In this document: positions 14,598 through 24,412 of the stretch, in pieces | Position numbering within the stretch: position 1 is the first letter of the stretch | Layout of the letters: each line of letters opens with the position of its first letter | Assembly (NCBI GenBank): GCA_937892705.1 | Contig: CALBGR010000009.1 | Location: 7,428-71,427, forward strand | Length of the DNA: 64,000 bases | Direction: 5' to 3' | DNA from: an uncultured Candidatus Saccharibacteria bacterium | GTDB lineage: Bacteria > Patescibacteriota > Saccharimonadia > Saccharimonadales > UBA4665 | The notes under the pieces: model-generated | Told to the model about the DNA's origin: nothing | Database searches by the model: none | What the model saw: the letters and a program-made list of their open reading frames with translations, nothing else | Program-made: the position numbers and the translations under genes

Positions 14598-15848
14598 ATG
14601 AGGGCATATAAGCACTGGAGCGTAGAAAAAGGGGGCGCACGCCTTCAGCGGATGTCTATGAGGGCTATTCTGGTTTGTATTGGGCTGTCTGTGGTGCTGG
14701 GGGTTAGCTATGGGCTGTTTTTAGCACAGCCTAGCCAAAAAACTCCTTCAGCGGTGGCGCCGGCTCAGGTTGCTGATGAGCCAACCTACATCTCTGTGCA
14801 AGGCCGGTATCTGCTAAACGGTACAATTTTCTGGGGAAGGGGGATTGAGAAATGGTCAGCATTGTCGGGAGGCGGCTATGACTACGCACAGCCTTTTAGC
14901 GGATTGCAGACATTTGAGCGGGATAAGTATGATGCATGGGTAGCGGATTTGGAATGTCCGGTGATGGATATCGTAATCCCATATGTGGTTCAGGAACGCA
15001 GTCTGCAGTTTAATTGCCGGCCAGAATATCTTCCCGAAGCAGCAAAATATTTTGACATTATAAATCTTGCGAATAATCATTCAGGTGATAAGGGCGAGGA
15101 AGGGTTCGAAGAGACACGAAGGCGTGTGACTGATGCTGGTATGCAGGTATATGGACACTACGACCCGGGTGTTGAGGAAGATCGCTGTGAAGTGATTGCG
15201 TTACCTGTTCGTTTAAAGGACATGCCTGGTTATGAAGATGAAGCAACGTTGCCAGTAGCGTTTTGTGCGTATCATTATTTTGGCCGCATGCCCCGGGATG
15301 GTGAGCTTGCACATATAAGACAGTACAGTGACGTGATGCCAGTGTTTGCGTTTGTGCATATGGGTACGGAATACCTACCGCAAGCGGATGTGGGTCAGGT
15401 TGCTGTAGCACGTGCCGTGATTGACCAAGGTGCTGAATTTGTAGTGCTCAATAATCCGCATTGGGTGCAGAATACTGAAGTTTACAGGGGGAAGTTAATT
15501 TTTTATTCAACAGGGAACTTTATTTTTGATCAGCTTGACAAAGAAGGAACGCGCAGTGCCAGCTTGGATGTGACGATGGATATTCCTTATGACAATATGG
15601 TTAAGAAATGGATTAAACTTGGTGTAGCCTGCGAAGCGAAAAAGCTGCATGACCAGTGCTTTTCCGCTGCCAAGCAGCAAAAACTGAAAAAAGTTACACC
15701 AAAACTTACCTTTGATGTGGTGGCTGGTGATAACAGCGGCCGGTTGACAAAGCGGGCTGATCCGACGGTGCAGGCTGCAATTGAGCAGCGCACCAACTGG
15801 GCTGATACCCTGCAGAAACTTGGACAATCGTCTGCTGCTAATAACTAA
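14598..15848 (+). CDS. CapA-family metallophosphatase-like protein, membrane anchored
   Basis: 416 residues. N-terminal anchor (AILVCIGLSVVLGVSYGLFL, residues 23-42) then the PGA_cap/CapA domain of the calcineurin-like fold: ADLECP, NLANNHSGDKG, FAFVHMGTEY, LNNPHWVQ and FYSTGNFIFDQ. Metal ligands look intact. Such proteins take part in polyglutamate capsule or cell-envelope polymer handling; no capB/capC are nearby, so the polymer is unknown. Shares a bidirectional promoter with the serine hydrolase, hinting at a joint envelope function. Ends in a strong terminator. Confidence 0.87.
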   Translation: MRAYKHWSVEKGGARLQRMSMRAILVCIGLSVVLGVSYGLFLAQPSQKTPSAVAPAQVADEPTYISVQGRYLLNGTIFWGRGIEKWSALSGGGYDYAQPFSGLQTFERDKYDAWVADLECPVMDIVIPYVVQERSLQFNCRPEYLPEAAKYFDIINLANNHSGDKGEEGFEETRRRVTDAGMQVYGHYDPGVEEDRCEVIALPVRLKDMPGYEDEATLPVAFCAYHYFGRMPRDGELAHIRQYSDVMPVFAFVHMGTEYLPQADVGQVAVARAVIDQGAEFVVLNNPHWVQNTEVYRGKLIFYSTGNFIFDQLDKEGTRSASLDVTMDIPYDNMVKKWIKLGVACEAKKLHDQCFSAAKQQKLKKVTPKLTFDVVAGDNSGRLTKRADPTVQAAIEQRTNWADTLQKLGQSSAANN

Positions 15849-15875
15849 AATCCCTGCTGGTTATGCAGGGATTTT
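15847..15875. terminator. Bidirectional terminator between convergent genes
   Basis: aaaatccctgc / gcagggatttt, 11-bp perfect stem, 7-nt loop, with A/T arms that give a T-run on both strands. It separates the CapA gene from the Ig-repeat gene. Confidence 0.92.
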
Positions 15876-15896
15876 AAGTACAGTCTTTGTTGGTAT

Positions 15897-18047
15897 TTAG
15901 TTGTTAGTTTGGTTTTCTTGACGAAGTTTCCAGTTGCGGTATGCGTAGTAGATCGCAATGAGTAGTATGACAAGAAGTAGTATCCAGTACCAGGCAAAGC
16001 TGTTTTTTGTAGGTGTGGTTACTTCTTTTTTCTGCTTGTCTTCGTCAGTAGCAACGGTGGAGCTTGACTTTGTTTTGCCATCTGACGGTGTGGATGTATT
16101 CTGACCGTTTTGATCTTGATAGGTTGTCACACCAAGCACGTTTGGACTCGTGGTGTTAAATGGTGTAGTTTGCAAACCAATAGGTAAGTTGAATACGGTA
16201 GTGGTAGCTCCTCCTGTATTACTACCTGTGTCGCTGCCTCGGCCAGTAGTGTCTGGATTGGTAGCGATAAATGGCTCCCAGTCAAAAGTAAATGCTATTG
16301 GTGGTGTAGTCGCATTACCAAGACTATCAGTGACAGTTAGGTAGAACGTATAGGTGCCGGCTACGGTTGGCGTAAACACTGGTTCTTGGATGGTTGGGTT
16401 AGAAATAATTGTTTCGTAGCTTTTATCATTCGCTTCCCATAGATAGGTGAATGGGCCGTTTGCATCATTCACGAGTACTGTCGGTTTTACGCTGGTGCCA
16501 ATAAACTTCATGTTTTGCGGCAGAATAATGACAATTGGAGCGTCTTTATCAATGACGATGCTGATGCTGTCCTGTGTTGATTGGCCAAGTTTATCTGTTG
16601 CAGTCAAGATGATTGTGTAGGTACCGCTCGTGATGCTGGTGATATCCCAGTGTTCAGATACCGGGCCGCTTAGAGTTGATTTAGCGGTGCTGTCAAACAC
16701 GATGTCGTTATCAGCGTTTCGTACCACAAATTGGTAAGTGGCAATATTCGCGTCATCAACAATACCTTCTAGGGCGATTGTTGTAGTGGTGCCGCCAAAG
16801 GCTGCGCCATCCACAGGATTAGTAATGTGTGCAGTAGGGTTGTTGCGATCTATGAAGAACTGGCGCTGTGTTGTGGTCTCGGAATCTGCCTTGTCAGTCG
16901 CAGTAGCGTAGATAGTGTAGCTGCCTTCTGGAAGTGTGTTTGTATCGAGTGTACATGAGCGTACAACAGCGGTGCCACTTACTGGACTGCTATAGCATGT
17001 TACTGAAGTAGTTGGGTCAGTATCAGAACGTACGATGACCTCAAGGTTTTTTAGGTCACGATTGTCACTAGCTTGTACTGAGATAGTAAAGCTGCCAGTT
17101 TGGTTGGTGCCATCTGTAGCTGGATTGGTGATTGCTACCTGTGGCGCTACATTGTCAACAGTAAAGGTGCTGGTTGCGGTATTGCTTTCATTACCAGCTT
17201 GGTCTTCTGATTTTACACGCAATCGATAAGTACCATCTGCTGTGCTTGCATCCCACGAGACGCTTGGAGCTGTACCGTATGCTTCACCGACAAATACCCG
17301 GTTTGCTGGATTGAAGCTGGTTCCCTTAAACACCTCAAAAGTAGTTTTACCAGGGTTCTGGTCAGTAACTGTGGCTGAAAGCGGTACGAGTCCTTTTACT
17401 GTTGTTCCATCGAGCGGTGAAGTGATAGTAACTACTGGATTAGTGGTGTCAATGATTACGGTCCACACCTGGCTCCAGTTACTGTAAGTAGTTGGCCCGA
17501 ACAGTACAGTAGATTGTGCACGTACTTGCCAGTACCAGACGCCTTCGGTGAGGATTGAAAGTCCTGTTTCTGCGCTGTCAACTGAAATTTTAGTAATTGT
17601 TGCATTAACAAGTTTGCCGTCTGCATCAAGCGTTGGGTCTTGGGAGGCGCGGAATTCATATGTAATAACACCTGGGCCGGAAGAGCTGCTCCAGTCATAA
17701 ATCCAGAAAAGACTTGGGCGCTTTACTTCTCCGTTTGGTGTGCCGTTTGTTGGTGTGGTGGGGCCAGCGGGTGTTGATAAAGGAAGTATCTGCGGAGTAA
17801 GGTTCTGTGACTGTAGTTGCGGTGTAGGCTGTGAAGTTGTCTGCGGATCGTTTGTTGGCTGTTCGGATGTGGTTTGTTCTGGTGTGTCACTGACTGGCGG
17901 TTGTTCAGTTTGTGGTGTTGCTTCTTCTGCATGTGCGGTTTGTGTGAAGAGTGGCGTTACAGCAACTAAGCTGTTACATGCCAGTACAAACGCTACGGTT
18001 AGTGATGTAAATGATTTGTATAAATTTTTTGCAGCTCGGATATACAT
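15897..18047 (-). CDS. Large surface protein with bacterial Ig-like repeats
   Basis: 716 residues. Signal peptide (residues 1-40, ending TAHAEE), a Thr/Pro/Gln-rich linker, then about five Ig-like modules with repeating NPVVTITSPLDGTTVKG, APQVAITNPATDGT, NPTAHITNPVDGAAFGG type openings (each under 20 residues) and a PKD-like module near 510-600. One membrane segment near the C-terminus (WYWILLLVILLIAIYYAY) with a charged tail anchors it. Type I surface topology is clear; ligand unknown. Probably an adhesin or envelope spacer. A G-rich site sits before the ATG. Confidence 0.87.
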   Translation of the reverse strand: MYIRAAKNLYKSFTSLTVAFVLACNSLVAVTPLFTQTAHAEEATPQTEQPPVSDTPEQTTSEQPTNDPQTTSQPTPQLQSQNLTPQILPLSTPAGPTTPTNGTPNGEVKRPSLFWIYDWSSSSGPGVITYEFRASQDPTLDADGKLVNATITKISVDSAETGLSILTEGVWYWQVRAQSTVLFGPTTYSNWSQVWTVIIDTTNPVVTITSPLDGTTVKGLVPLSATVTDQNPGKTTFEVFKGTSFNPANRVFVGEAYGTAPSVSWDASTADGTYRLRVKSEDQAGNESNTATSTFTVDNVAPQVAITNPATDGTNQTGSFTISVQASDNRDLKNLEVIVRSDTDPTTSVTCYSSPVSGTAVVRSCTLDTNTLPEGSYTIYATATDKADSETTTQRQFFIDRNNPTAHITNPVDGAAFGGTTTTIALEGIVDDANIATYQFVVRNADNDIVFDSTAKSTLSGPVSEHWDITSITSGTYTIILTATDKLGQSTQDSISIVIDKDAPIVIILPQNMKFIGTSVKPTVLVNDANGPFTYLWEANDKSYETIISNPTIQEPVFTPTVAGTYTFYLTVTDSLGNATTPPIAFTFDWEPFIATNPDTTGRGSDTGSNTGGATTTVFNLPIGLQTTPFNTTSPNVLGVTTYQDQNGQNTSTPSDGKTKSSSTVATDEDKQKKEVTTPTKNSFAWYWILLLVILLIAIYYAYRNWKLRQENQTNN

Positions 18048-18141
18048 CGATAGGACCCCCCAATTACGTCTTTAGTATCATTACTATAACGTTTTGGAAG
18101 AAATTGTCAAAGTATCATAGTTTTTACTACAATGCTAACTT

Positions 18142-18462
18142 ATGGACCACAAGACTGTTGAAGCGTATATTTTGAGCATGCCGAATGCGGTATTAGACTA
18201 TCCGTTTGGTGAAGGTGTTGCCGTGTATAAGGTGGGGGATAAGATGTTCGCACTAATTCAGGAGGGGAGCGATCCGGTTCGCCTGAGTTTGAAGTGTGAC
18301 CCGCAGCTTAGTTTAGTGCTGCGTGAAAAATATGAGACGGTAATGCCGGGCCATCATTTGAATAAAAAGCACTGGAATACGCTGATCTTAAGCGGTCAGC
18401 TATCCTGGGAAGAAGTGCAGGATTTAATCAGGCATTCTTATCAGCTGGTTACGGCTTCGTAG
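18142..18462 (+). CDS. MmcQ/YjbR family protein
   Basis: 106 residues, complete. Features of the MmcQ/YjbR (CyaY-like fold) family: LSMPNAVLDYPFGEG, KMFALI, LSLKCDP, GHHLNKKHWNTLIL and LIRHSYQLV. Proposed double-wing DNA-binding fold, role unknown. TACAAT eight nt before ATG; no Shine-Dalgarno. Convergent with the next gene, overlapping by 14 nt. Confidence 0.9.
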   Translation: MDHKTVEAYILSMPNAVLDYPFGEGVAVYKVGDKMFALIQEGSDPVRLSLKCDPQLSLVLREKYETVMPGHHLNKKHWNTLILSGQLSWEEVQDLIRHSYQLVTAS

Positions 18463-19063
18463 CTTCCAGTCGTTTTTGAAGGAAATCGGCATTTTTATAC
18501 GCGTTTGATAATGCTTCTCGTATAGATCGGGAACGTGTTTGATTGTATGTTTGGTCCAAAGCTGCGCGGTAATCAGTTAGGTGTTCGTTCAGCGTAGTGA
18601 TAAAGGTGCTGTCAAAGTTACCGGCGGCCTTTGCGTCATTCAGCAGTTTGGTAGTGTTGGCATTGGGCTTGCCGCTTAGCTCCTTGTTTTTGAATTTCAT
18701 TTTTTTATTGGTCAATGTTGTAATCAACGCTTGCTTGTCGCTGGATACTACTATATGTACATTCGAAGCGGTGTTTTTTAGGTCGGCATTGGTAGTTTGA
18801 TTTCCTGTACCGAAAGCGGCAACACGGACAAGCTCGTTTTGTTTTTGAATGAGTCTTATATACGCCACTTTATCTTCACCGCCGCGGCCGGCCATCGCCA
18901 TAATAAAGAAGAAAAATGCAAATAGAACTACGACAATACCCGCGAAGACCGCGATACGCTGATTTAGAGAACCGTTTGGCAGCGAAAACGGAAGTCGTTT
19001 TGGTTTTTTATCAGCGTTCTTTATAAAGTCAAATTGGTTGCTTGCTGGCGTTTCTGGAGGCAT
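18449..19063 (-). CDS. Hypothetical single-pass membrane protein
   Basis: 204 residues, not recognised. A basic cytosolic N-terminus (DKKPKRLPF), one membrane segment (residues 36-58, IAVFAGIVVVLFAFFFFIMAM) and an exterior helical domain of about 140 residues, Lys/Asn/Thr-rich, with a likely coiled part (LRxxQxNELVRVAAF; EHLTDYRAALDQTYNQ). TATCAT lies six nt before the ATG. Nothing suggests an enzyme. Confidence 0.7.
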   Translation of the reverse strand: MPPETPASNQFDFIKNADKKPKRLPFSLPNGSLNQRIAVFAGIVVVLFAFFFFIMAMAGRGGEDKVAYIRLIQKQNELVRVAAFGTGNQTTNADLKNTASNVHIVVSSDKQALITTLTNKKMKFKNKELSGKPNANTTKLLNDAKAAGNFDSTFITTLNEHLTDYRAALDQTYNQTRSRSIREALSNAYKNADFLQKRLEATKP

Positions 19064-19138
19064 AGTCTAATGATAGTGGAAACTGAAAATAAAGTTAAGC
19101 ATTTTAAGTATCGCCCAGACTATTAAAACATCATCATA

Positions 19139-19167
19139 TTGACAAAAATCATAAAATTTGTTATTAT
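19139..19167 (+). promoter_or_regulatory. Consensus promoter of the 19205 gene
   Basis: TTGACA (19139-19144), 17-nt spacer, TATTAT (19162-19167). Spacer resembles those before the 44555 gene and ftsK (A-rich start, ttttg/tttg end). Confidence 0.75.
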
Positions 19168-19204
19168 GTAAATACTGTTCACAAAAATAAAAAGGAAAAC
19201 AAAA

Positions 19205-19441
19205 ATGACAGGACAGTACGGTTCGCGCAGCGAGCCATCACAAAACATAGTTATACAAGCACTCACTGCCACGATTGAGTATTATCGTGCGCTAGCACGT
19301 GTAGTTATCGTGAATATGTGTAATACGAGTGTATTTACTGGTACAACGCCTGCTGCTTCGGCATTGTTTATGATTTTGATTCCTACAGTACAGTTTATCT
19401 ATACCCGCCGGATTGAGGCATATATGACGGTAGGCGGGTAA
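19205..19441 (+). CDS. Small hydrophobic hypothetical protein
   Basis: 78 residues, family not recognised. Residues 14-38 and 48-66 are hydrophobic (IEYYRALARVVIVNM; ASALFMILIPTVQFIY), suggesting one or two membrane passes, with a short Gly/Ser/Arg head. AAAAAGGAAA lies before the ATG and a perfect promoter lies 38 nt further up, so it is likely expressed. Isolated between divergent and downstream units. Confidence 0.6.
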   Translation: MTGQYGSRSEPSQNIVIQALTATIEYYRALARVVIVNMCNTSVFTGTTPAASALFMILIPTVQFIYTRRIEAYMTVGG

Positions 19442-19517
19442 TTGTTGGACGCTGGGCTGGTGATAATCACTTTTCTTATGCTTGCCCCAGGGTACCCCTT
19501 GCAGGATACTAATAGAT

Positions 19518-21266
19518 ATGGACGCGGTTGATGAAATTAAAAGCAGGCTTGCCATAGAAGATGTGATTGGTGAGTATTTGCAGTTGAAGCGTTCTGGGCG
19601 GAATTTTAAGTGCCTAAGCCCATTTACGAATGAGAAAACGCCGAGCTTTGTGGTGAGTCCTGAAAAGCAGATTTGGCATGATTTCAGCAGCGGCAAGGGT
19701 GGCGATATGTTTACGTTTATCCAGGAAATGGAAGGTGTAGACTTTCGCGGCGCATTGGAGCTGCTGGCCCGCAAGGCAGGTATTGAACTTGAGCAGTATC
19801 AGCAAAAAGGACAGGGCAGCAGCAAGCAAAAAGAACGTCTGTATCACCTTTTGGAGCTGGTTACCAAGTTTTACCAGGCTAACTTGAAGGCAAATCCAGC
19901 GGCACTGGAATATGTGCTCAAAAAACGCCAGTTTAATAAAGATACGATTTTAAAATGGCGTCTGGGCTATGCGCCGAATACTGGTAATGCGGCGGTTGCA
20001 TTTGCGAAGAAACAAGGGTTTAGCGATAAGGAGATCCGCCAAGCGGGTCTTATGAACCGTTTTGGAGGTGATTTGTTTCGCGGCCGGCTGATGGTGCCGT
20101 TGCAGGACCAGCAGGGACGGGTGGTAGGTTTTACAGCACGGTTACTTGCTGATGATCCGAATGCGCCGAAGTACATAAATACACCGCAGACACCGCTGTA
20201 TGATAAAAGCCGTCACGTGTTTGGTTTGCATCTGGCTAAAGAGGCGATCCGCAAGACGAAATTTGTGGTGCTGGCTGAAGGTAATTTGGACGTGATTGCC
20301 AGTCATCAGGCGGGTGTTGGGCAGTGTGTGGCGACAGCGGGTACTGCATTGACCGACCAGCAGCTGAAGACACTGAAACGGTTTACGGGTGATGTGCGAC
20401 TAAGTTTTGATGCGGATCGTGCAGGTATTGCAGCGACCGAGCGCGCGATACCAATCGCAAGCAAAGTAGGGGTGCGACTGAGTGTTGTGACGATTCCTGC
20501 CGGTAAAGATCCTGATGAACTTATTAAGCAAAACAAGGCGCTTTGGGAAGAAACAGTGCAAAAGCCAACATATGCGCTTGATTGGCTGATTACATACTAT
20601 AAGTCGCAGCTGGATCTGACGAAAGCTGCTGACAAGATTACTTTTAGCGATACGGTGCTGGCAGTGGTGCGCACGCTGGCTGATCGGGTGGAGCAGGAGC
20701 ATTATGTACAGCAAGTAGCAGATATTATTGATGTGAGCCGTGAGGCTTTATTGCAGATGAAGCTGGACCGTGCAGCGCAGCCGGCTCCGGTAAAACAAAC
20801 AAAGAAAGTACTGGTTGCGAAAGAAGAGCAGCAGGCGCTGGAAGTGATTAAGAAGCAAAATAAACTGATGGCACTCATACTGATGCAGCCGCGGCTCAGG
20901 GATTTATTGGTGTCGATGCGTGTAGAATTTTTGCCGGAAGAACCTGCGCGGTTCTTATTCACGTTTTTGCAGCAAAATCCAGACTTTGACGGCGAAGTAA
21001 CCAAGGCAGTGCAATTGAAAGACATTGCAGATTATGTTAAAATGTTATCATTACAGTATGAAGAGCTTTACCAAGAAGTAGCATTGCTTGAATTGCGAAA
21101 CGAAGCGGAATATTTGCAGTCAGAATTGGTAAAGGAATATGTGAAAACGCAAAAAGCAAACATAAAAGAGGCACTAAAAACCGCAACAGCCAAAGAACAG
21201 CGCGCGTTGCTTGAAAAAGATAAGGAACTTAATGCACTACGCAAGTACTATAAAGGGGGCGCCTAA
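19518..21266 (+). CDS. dnaG: DNA primase DnaG with an altered zinc-ribbon
   Basis: 582 residues. Makes RNA primers for replication. The N-terminal ribbon is recognisable ([27 protein letters not shown]), but the four zinc ligands of the family (CPFH and HCFGCG) read SPFT and HDFSSG, so all four are replaced. The TOPRIM core is intact ([36 protein letters not shown]). The C-terminal helicase-binding part is long and charged. I chose ATG 19518 because GATACT ends seven nt before it. Its TAA overlaps the rpoD ATG (TAATG). Confidence 0.95.
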   Translation: MDAVDEIKSRLAIEDVIGEYLQLKRSGRNFKCLSPFTNEKTPSFVVSPEKQIWHDFSSGKGGDMFTFIQEMEGVDFRGALELLARKAGIELEQYQQKGQGSSKQKERLYHLLELVTKFYQANLKANPAALEYVLKKRQFNKDTILKWRLGYAPNTGNAAVAFAKKQGFSDKEIRQAGLMNRFGGDLFRGRLMVPLQDQQGRVVGFTARLLADDPNAPKYINTPQTPLYDKSRHVFGLHLAKEAIRKTKFVVLAEGNLDVIASHQAGVGQCVATAGTALTDQQLKTLKRFTGDVRLSFDADRAGIAATERAIPIASKVGVRLSVVTIPAGKDPDELIKQNKALWEETVQKPTYALDWLITYYKSQLDLTKAADKITFSDTVLAVVRTLADRVEQEHYVQQVADIIDVSREALLQMKLDRAAQPAPVKQTKKVLVAKEEQQALEVIKKQNKLMALILMQPRLRDLLVSMRVEFLPEEPARFLFTFLQQNPDFDGEVTKAVQLKDIADYVKMLSLQYEELYQEVALLELRNEAEYLQSELVKEYVKTQKANIKEALKTATAKEQRALLEKDKELNALRKYYKGGA

Positions 21267-22378
21267 TGCCAGATGATAAAGATACACCCAAGAAAAACCT
21301 TAAAAAAGCCAAGCAGGATATTTTAGAGAAGGCTAAGAAAGTTGGTCAGATTGACCAAAAGGAAATCAACAAGTCTATACCTGATGATCCAGATAATGTA
21401 GAGGTGCTGGACTCACTCTATACCGAGCTTGCTGATGCTGGTGTGGAAGTGTTGACCACGGAGCCGGATGCGGCGCATTTTTCTGATGAGTGGGTAGGTG
21501 AAGATGGTGAAGAGATATTTATCGAGGATCAGAAGTATCTCGATGATATTGCCGATGACTCAGTGCGGCTGTACTTGCGTGAAATCGGTAAAGTACCGCT
21601 GCTTTCGAGTGAGGAAGAGTTGGAGCTGGCACGTCGAGTGGTGGCTGGTGATAAGGAAGCAAAAGATAAAATGGCTGAAGCCAATATGCGTTTGGTAGTT
21701 TCTATTGCCAAACGCTATGTTGGTCGCGGGCTTGATCTGCTTGATCTGATTCAGGAAGGTAATACTGGCCTGCTGCGCGCGGTTGAAAAGTTTGACCCGG
21801 ATAAAGGCTTTAAGTTCTCGACGTATGCAACCTGGTGGATCCGTCAGGCTATTACCCGGGCAATTGCTGACCAGGCGCGTACTATTCGTATTCCGGTACA
21901 CATGGTGGAAACTATCAATAAACTGCTTCGCACACAGCGCCGTTTGACTCAGGAATTAAACCGTGAGCCGACAAATGAAGAAATTGCCGAAGCAATGGAT
22001 ATTGATGTTGAAAAGGTAGAGCATATTATGAAGATCAAGCAGGATATTTCATCGCTTGATGCTTCGATTCGTGACGATGAAGAAGAGTCAGTGCTCGCTG
22101 ACTTTATTGAAGACGAAGATACGATCTCGCCTGAAGAATCGGCAACCAATCAGCTTTTGAAAGAGCAGGTGAAGGAGATGCTTGGCGCGCTGACCGAGCG
22201 TGAACAAAAAATCCTGCGGCTTCGTTTTGGTTTAGAGGATGGCCGCAACCATACACTTGAGGAAGTGGGTCAGGAATTTGCGGTGACTCGTGAGCGAATT
22301 CGTCAAATCGAAGCCAAGGCGCTTGCGAAACTTCGCCGCCATAAGGATGCGAAAAAGCTGCTTGATTACATCAAGTAA
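21266..22378 (+). CDS. rpoD: Primary sigma factor RpoD (sigma-70)
   Basis: 370 residues, compact. Region 1.2 ([17 protein letters not shown]), region 2 ([45 protein letters not shown]), region 3 (TRRxLTQEL), region 4 ([18 protein letters not shown] block reading LTEREQKIL and the HTH ending [13 protein letters not shown]). An acidic N-terminal stretch of about 95 residues replaces region 1.1. It directs RNA polymerase to the TTGACA/TATAAT promoters seen across the window. Translationally coupled to dnaG, the classic dnaG-rpoD order. Confidence 0.98.
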   Translation: MPDDKDTPKKNLKKAKQDILEKAKKVGQIDQKEINKSIPDDPDNVEVLDSLYTELADAGVEVLTTEPDAAHFSDEWVGEDGEEIFIEDQKYLDDIADDSVRLYLREIGKVPLLSSEEELELARRVVAGDKEAKDKMAEANMRLVVSIAKRYVGRGLDLLDLIQEGNTGLLRAVEKFDPDKGFKFSTYATWWIRQAITRAIADQARTIRIPVHMVETINKLLRTQRRLTQELNREPTNEEIAEAMDIDVEKVEHIMKIKQDISSLDASIRDDEEESVLADFIEDEDTISPEESATNQLLKEQVKEMLGALTEREQKILRLRFGLEDGRNHTLEEVGQEFAVTRERIRQIEAKALAKLRRHKDAKKLLDYIK

Positions 22379-22392
22379 TATCTACTGATGGC

Positions 22393-22947
22393 TTAGTGGT
22401 GAAAAGGGTCACTGCTCAGAGTGTGTGTAATAGCATCGCAGAATACTGGTAGGTCGTCGGGTTTTCGGCTGGTAATGACATTGCCGTCTACGACGAGTTC
22501 TCTGTCTATCCAGTCGCCGCCTGCGTTTCTGATATCGTCTTGCAGTGTGTAGTAGCTGGTAAGGCGTAGGCCGTCGACAAGGTCTGCTGATACTAAGAGC
22601 CATGGTGCATGACAGATTGCAGCTAACGGAATGTTATTCTCTACGCAGTATCGTGTCCATTCACGGGCAGTTTCGTTCATGCGCAACTGATCAGCGTTGA
22701 ATACGCCTCCAGGCAACACTAACATGTCATAATCTTCAAAATCTGTATCTTCAATGTGCAGATCAGGCATAAAACTATCGCCGATTTCTGCGTGGTTCAT
22801 ACCATGGAGTGTGTCAGAATCTTTGGTAGTAATAATGGTGGTGAGCGCCCCCGCCTGCTCAATTGCCTCCTTTGGTTTTGTAAACTCCACTTGCTCAAAA
22901 TAATCATCGACGAGTATTGCGACGTGTTTTGATGCGATATCGGCCAT
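22393..22947 (-). CDS. DJ-1/PfpI family protein
   Basis: 184 residues. The nucleophile elbow AAICHAPWLL contains the conserved Cys, with the upstream Glu motif and VLPGGVFNADQLR near residue 75. The family includes deglycase, chaperone and peptidase-like stress proteins. I start at ATG 22947, preceded by AAGGAG; a longer reading would extend into the divergent kinase promoter. Convergent with rpoD, 14 nt apart. Confidence 0.92.
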   Translation of the reverse strand: MADIASKHVAILVDDYFEQVEFTKPKEAIEQAGALTTIITTKDSDTLHGMNHAEIGDSFMPDLHIEDTDFEDYDMLVLPGGVFNADQLRMNETAREWTRYCVENNIPLAAICHAPWLLVSADLVDGLRLTSYYTLQDDIRNAGGDWIDRELVVDGNVITSRKPDDLPVFCDAITHTLSSDPFHH

Positions 22948-23056
22948 GATAACTCCTTTCTGGTGTGTTTCTATGTAAACACGTGCTCGGGCCAAGGTGC
23001 TGTAAAATATTACACGCAGTATTTCGGAAAGAAGCGCTGATTGGTACAATACGCCT

Positions 23057-23629
23057 ATGATAGTTTTGGGTATTGCAGGTACAAACGGCTCAGGTAAGGA
23101 TACAGTGAGCCACATGCTTGCTGAGCGGCATGGATTTTTTGTTGGTTCAGCAAGTGAGATGATTGAAGCAGAACTAAAAAAACGAGGTCTACCAACTGAA
23201 CGGGCATATAAGCGGGAATTGAGTGCGGAGTGGCGCAGGCAGTATGGCATGGCGGCAATTGTTGATCGGGCAATTGAAGAAGCGGAGGCGGCTGGTTATG
23301 GCAAGTTGATTGTGGGTAGTTTGCGTCATCCTGGTGAAGCCGATCGTATACATGAGTTAGGCGGTAAAGTTATCTGGGTTGACGCTGATCCGAAGGTGCG
23401 TTACCAGAGAATTACTCAAAATGATCGTGGTCGTGTTGAAGATAAAAAGACATTTGAGGAGTTTTTGGCTGAGGAAGAGGCTGAAAAGTATCAATCTGGA
23501 GACGCAGCCAGCTTAAGCACTGAAGCTGTCAAAGAGCGGTCAGATATTTTCATAGAAAATACCCAGCCAACTGTTGAAGCATTTAAAGACGCTGCTGAAG
23601 ATGTGCTTAAGCGTGCGCAAGTAATTTAA
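23057..23629 (+). CDS. P-loop nucleotide kinase, dephospho-CoA kinase-like
   Basis: 190 residues. Walker A GTNGSGKDT at residues 8-16, a lid-type segment (LKKRGLPTERAYKRELS), VGSLRHPGEADRIHE and VDADPKVRYQRI resemble dephospho-CoA kinase and related small kinases. The acidic C-half (EEFLAEEEAEKYQ) and missing CoaE hallmarks make the substrate uncertain. TACAAT six nt before ATG. Stop abuts the convergent membrane gene. Confidence 0.72.
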   Translation: MIVLGIAGTNGSGKDTVSHMLAERHGFFVGSASEMIEAELKKRGLPTERAYKRELSAEWRRQYGMAAIVDRAIEEAEAAGYGKLIVGSLRHPGEADRIHELGGKVIWVDADPKVRYQRITQNDRGRVEDKKTFEEFLAEEEAEKYQSGDAASLSTEAVKERSDIFIENTQPTVEAFKDAAEDVLKRAQVI

Positions 23630-24328
23630 CTACTTCATAGCGCGGACTTTTTTGTGCAGCGTGTGGATGTGTTTGCGGCGGTTTTTGCGGTCATAAAATT
23701 GGAATTCTCGAAAGCCGATATACAAAATGGCTGCCAGCAGCGCGAAACTCATGTCAGGACTATATGGTGTGAATACAAGCACCAGATAAATACCGGCAAA
23801 GGTGTAGAGAAACGCTAGCACATAGGACTTGATAGTGCGTGCGTGATGTATGCCGGAAAGGTCGAGGTTCTTTGAAAAATGATAGCTATGATGTAGTGCA
23901 TGAGCGAGCAAGCATGCCACAATAGTGAGAAACATCAGTGCGATTGCATCTTTATAAAACGGTGCAGTAGGAGGAATATAGCTTACGGTAACGCCATGGC
24001 GGGCAAAATGCAGAAAAAAGTTGCCGATTGCCAGCCCTGTAATAATAATACCCCAGAGGAGTAAATTTGCGCGTGATTCTTCCATCGCTGGGTTGTGGTC
24101 TGGTTTGATGCGTTTAGCTTTGACAAGTTTGTACTCGAGTTTGTGTTCCACTATGAAATAAAGAGCGATGCTGAGCAAGGAAAGTGCGCAGAGTGTCAAG
24201 CTGAGCACAAAGCTATGTGTAAACAGTGCAAGCAGTAAGCAAACAACAGCCAAGACTACTGCTGCATCGAGCGTTCGCCAAAATATTTCAATACGTTGCA
24301 CGCGTTTTGGTAGCTGCGGAATATCCAT
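23630..24328 (-). CDS. Polytopic membrane protein resembling a P-type ATPase C-terminal domain
   Basis: 232 residues, about six membrane segments in 2+2+2 spacing. The segment YKDAIALMFLTIVACLLAHAL followed by KSYVLAFLYTFAG recalls the last transmembrane block of cation-transporting P-type ATPases (the resemblance is by pattern only). No phosphorylation or nucleotide domain is present in this gene or nearby. TATACT nine nt before ATG. Could be a stand-alone remnant or partner subunit; family membership not certain. Confidence 0.6.
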   Translation of the reverse strand: MDIPQLPKRVQRIEIFWRTLDAAVVLAVVCLLLALFTHSFVLSLTLCALSLLSIALYFIVEHKLEYKLVKAKRIKPDHNPAMEESRANLLLWGIIITGLAIGNFFLHFARHGVTVSYIPPTAPFYKDAIALMFLTIVACLLAHALHHSYHFSKNLDLSGIHHARTIKSYVLAFLYTFAGIYLVLVFTPYSPDMSFALLAAILYIGFREFQFYDRKNRRKHIHTLHKKVRAMK

Positions 24329-24412
24329 TATATACGTAGTATAACACCGCTTATGGTTCTTATTTCATGCGAATCGGTAACGATCTGAATTAGTTTGGCG
24401 TATACTTTAGGT

